Shown here: positions 62,902-64,000 of the stretch, piece after piece
How the letters are laid out: every line of letters starts with the position of its first letter
Position numbering within the stretch: position 1 is the stretch's first letter
Assembly: GCF_001620055.1 (NCBI RefSeq)
Contig: NZ_LQGY01000056.1
Location: 1 to 64,000, forward strand
Length of the DNA stretch: 64,000 nucleotides
Direction of reading: 5' to 3'
DNA from: Agromyces sp. NDB4Y10
Lineage (GTDB): Bacteria > Actinomycetota > Actinomycetes > Actinomycetales > Microbacteriaceae
Notes under the pieces: generated by a model
The model's input: the letters and a program-made list of their open reading frames with translations, nothing else
Databases searched by the model: none
Told to the model about the DNA's origin: nothing
Translations under genes and position numbers: made by a program

Positions 62902-62920
62902 TCGCCCTAAGCTGTGACGC

Positions 62921-62945
62921 GGTGCCGGCCGGATCGGCCGGCACC
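62921..62945 (+). terminator. hairpin between ndh and tRNA-Leu
   Basis: GGTGCCGGCC (62921-62930) pairs perfectly with GGCCGGCACC (62936-62945), loop GGATC. It lies 19 nt after the ndh stop and ends two bases before the tRNA. It may terminate ndh transcription or help define the tRNA 5' end for processing. Confidence 0.7.
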
Positions 62946-62947
62946 GC

Positions 62948-63024
62948 GCTCCCGTAGCCCAATCGGCAGAGGCAGGCGACTTAAACTCGCCTCAGTCTGG
63001 GTTCGAATCCCAGCGGGAGCACCA
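62948..63024 (+). tRNA. tRNA-Leu (anticodon UAA), class I fold, CCA encoded
   Basis: Acceptor GCTCCCG/CGGGAGC, D arm GCC...GGC with GG in the loop, anticodon stem GGCGA/TCGCC with loop CTTAAAC (anticodon TAA), variable loop TCAGT, T arm CTGGG-TTCGAAT-CCCAG, discriminator A and encoded CCA (63022-63024). The anticodon reads UUA leucine, but the 5-nt variable loop is class I; ordinary leucine tRNAs have a long variable arm. Confidence 0.93.
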
Positions 63025-63079
63025 CGAATCGACCCGGTGCGCCCGTCCGTCTCGAACGGCGCCACCGCCGGCCGACGGC

Positions 63080-64000
63080 TCAGCCCAGGCGGTCGAGGCG
63101 GCGCAGGATGAGCCCCTCGCGCAGCGCCCACGGCGACACCTCGAGGGTCTTCGCCTTGAACGCGTGCATCGTCTCGGAGAGGACGATCGCGCCGGCGACG
63201 ATCTGGAACGTGCGGTCCTCGGTGATCCCGGGCAGCGCCGGTCGCGCGTCGGCGGGGATGCGCGCGAGGCGGGGGATCCAGTCGTCGAGGTGCGAGAGCT
63301 TGAGGATGCTGCGCTCCTCTGAGCCGACGCCCTCCTCGGTGCTGCCGGCGAGCTTGGCGAGCGATCGGATGGTCTTCGACGAGCCGACGACGTGGTCGGA
63401 CGCCGGGATGCCGCCGAACTCGTCCACCGTCGCCTCGAGGAGCCCCCGAGCGTGCTCGCGGAGCCGCTTCACCTGCGCCTCGCTCGGCGGATCGTCCGGC
63501 AGGAAGCGGATCGTCGACCGGCCGGCGCCCAGCGGCACCGACTGCGCGGCGTCCGGGATCTCATCGCCGCCGTGCGCGATCTCGAGCGAGCCGCCGCCGA
63601 TGTCGAACAGCAGGACGCGCCCGGCGGACCAGCCGTACCACCGGCGCACGGCGAGGAAGGTGATCCGCGCTTCGTCGGGGCCGCTCAGCACGTCGAGCCG
63701 GATGCCGGCCGCGTCCTCGATGCGCTGCAGCACCTCGGGACCGTTGGCCGCCTCGCGGATGGCGGACGTGGCGAACGCGAGCATCTCGTCGATGCCGGCC
63801 TCGCGGGCCACCCGCGCGCCCTCGGTCACCGCGGCGAGGAGCGCGTCGACGCCCTCCTCGGTGATCGCGCCGTCGTCGTCGAGGTAGCGCATGAGCCGCA
63901 GCACGGACTTGTTCGACGCGGCCGGGATGGGTCGTGCACCGGGATGCGCGTCGACCACGAGCAGGTGCACGGTGTTGGAACCGACGTCGAGGACCCCGAG
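63080..64000 (-). CDS. Ppx/GppA phosphatase family protein, 5' end outside window
   Basis: A partial gene running off the right edge; at least 307 residues are visible and the N-terminus is missing only a few codons. The first visible residues LGVLDVGSNTVHLLVVD are the phosphate-binding loop of the exopolyphosphatase/guanosine-pentaphosphatase family (ASKHA fold). FDIGGGSLEIAHG is the second conserved loop, and FATSAIREAANG the third. Such enzymes hydrolyse polyphosphate or pppGpp. The C-terminal HD domain of E. coli Ppx is absent, as usual for the short actinobacterial form. Its stop is 55 nt from the tRNA-Leu 3' end, convergent. Confidence 0.92.
   Translation of the reverse strand, partial: LGVLDVGSNTVHLLVVDAHPGARPIPAASNKSVLRLMRYLDDDGAITEEGVDALLAAVTEGARVAREAGIDEMLAFATSAIREAANGPEVLQRIEDAAGIRLDVLSGPDEARITFLAVRRWYGWSAGRVLLFDIGGGSLEIAHGGDEIPDAAQSVPLGAGRSTIRFLPDDPPSEAQVKRLREHARGLLEATVDEFGGIPASDHVVGSSKTIRSLAKLAGSTEEGVGSEERSILKLSHLDDWIPRLARIPADARPALPGITEDRTFQIVAGAIVLSETMHAFKAKTLEVSPWALREGLILRRLDRLG

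Noticed and set aside
62914..63111. Short open frames over tRNA-Leu
   Set aside because: Their products are translated tRNA sequence; no ribosome binding site or conservation is expected.

Overview
The window is about 72% GC, has no mobile elements and reads as core chromosome of an actinobacterium. Protein sequences, codon use and leaderless -10/start-codon geometry suggest family Microbacteriaceae (Agromyces- or Microbacterium-like); this placement is inferred without a database search. Genes lie on both strands, packed tightly and often joined by ATGA or TGATG overlaps.

Layout. 1-161: end of an rRNA operon (5S rRNA and terminator). 0.2-15.4 kb: housekeeping and catabolic genes: a thioredoxin-fold DUF255 protein, a class I methyltransferase, a J-domain protein, an M18 aminopeptidase, a rhodanese, L-serine ammonia-lyase, a secreted ThuA-like protein, an acetyltransferase, MetY coupled to a CoA-binding protein, an isochorismatase-like hydrolase and an amine oxidase. 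15.5-18.8 kb: a guanidine-III riboswitch driving a Gdx exporter, then a self-contained operon (membrane protein, XRE regulator, two MDR reductases) behind a set of palindromic operators. 18.8-30.7 kb: a sulfate-exporter-like protein coupled to a protein O-mannosyltransferase, rsmI, a third MDR reductase, metG-tatD-rsmA, ispE and an ABC-F protein. 30.9-33.6 kb: the methionine importer metQ-metN-metI, with an 80-bp palindrome between metQ and metN. 33.6-38.5 kb: a MarR regulator, tRNA-Gln directly abutting glmU, prs and an acyl-CoA ligase. 38.5-45.9 kb: a gluconate/idonate regulon (gnd, gntK, gntP, idnO, idnD and a GntR regulator) with DUF202 membrane proteins behind gnd. 46-54 kb: rplY (L25), pth, RNase HI with an extra C-terminal domain, mfd, nhaA and mazG. 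54-64 kb: an ABC-2 exporter, hisS, then eno-divIC-DUF501-subtilase, a type II NADH dehydrogenase, tRNA-Leu(UAA) with a class I variable loop, and a partial Ppx/GppA phosphatase running off the end.

How the genes work together. The gluconate cluster is a complete route: uptake by GntP, phosphorylation by GntK, interconversion of idonate, 5-ketogluconate and gluconate by IdnD and IdnO, and entry into the pentose phosphate pathway through Gnd. A GntR regulator lies at one end and an inverted repeat lies in the gnd/gntK divergent promoter. glmU and prs feed cell-wall and nucleotide precursors; metY and metNIQ supply methionine; metG, hisS, rsmA, rsmI, pth and L25 serve translation.

The strongest unexplained signals are not genes. 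(1) The heptamer GGCATCC/GGATGCC, often extended to GCGGCATCCG, occurs about a hundred times by hand count, in genes and between them, often as inverted pairs. (2) At least twelve transcription units place a TAnnnT -10 box exactly 6-7 nt before the start codon, which implies leaderless mRNAs. (3) Two copies of a dispersed palindrome with 15-16 bp arms and one 80-bp palindrome lie between genes. No undescribed defence system, CRISPR array or prophage was seen.
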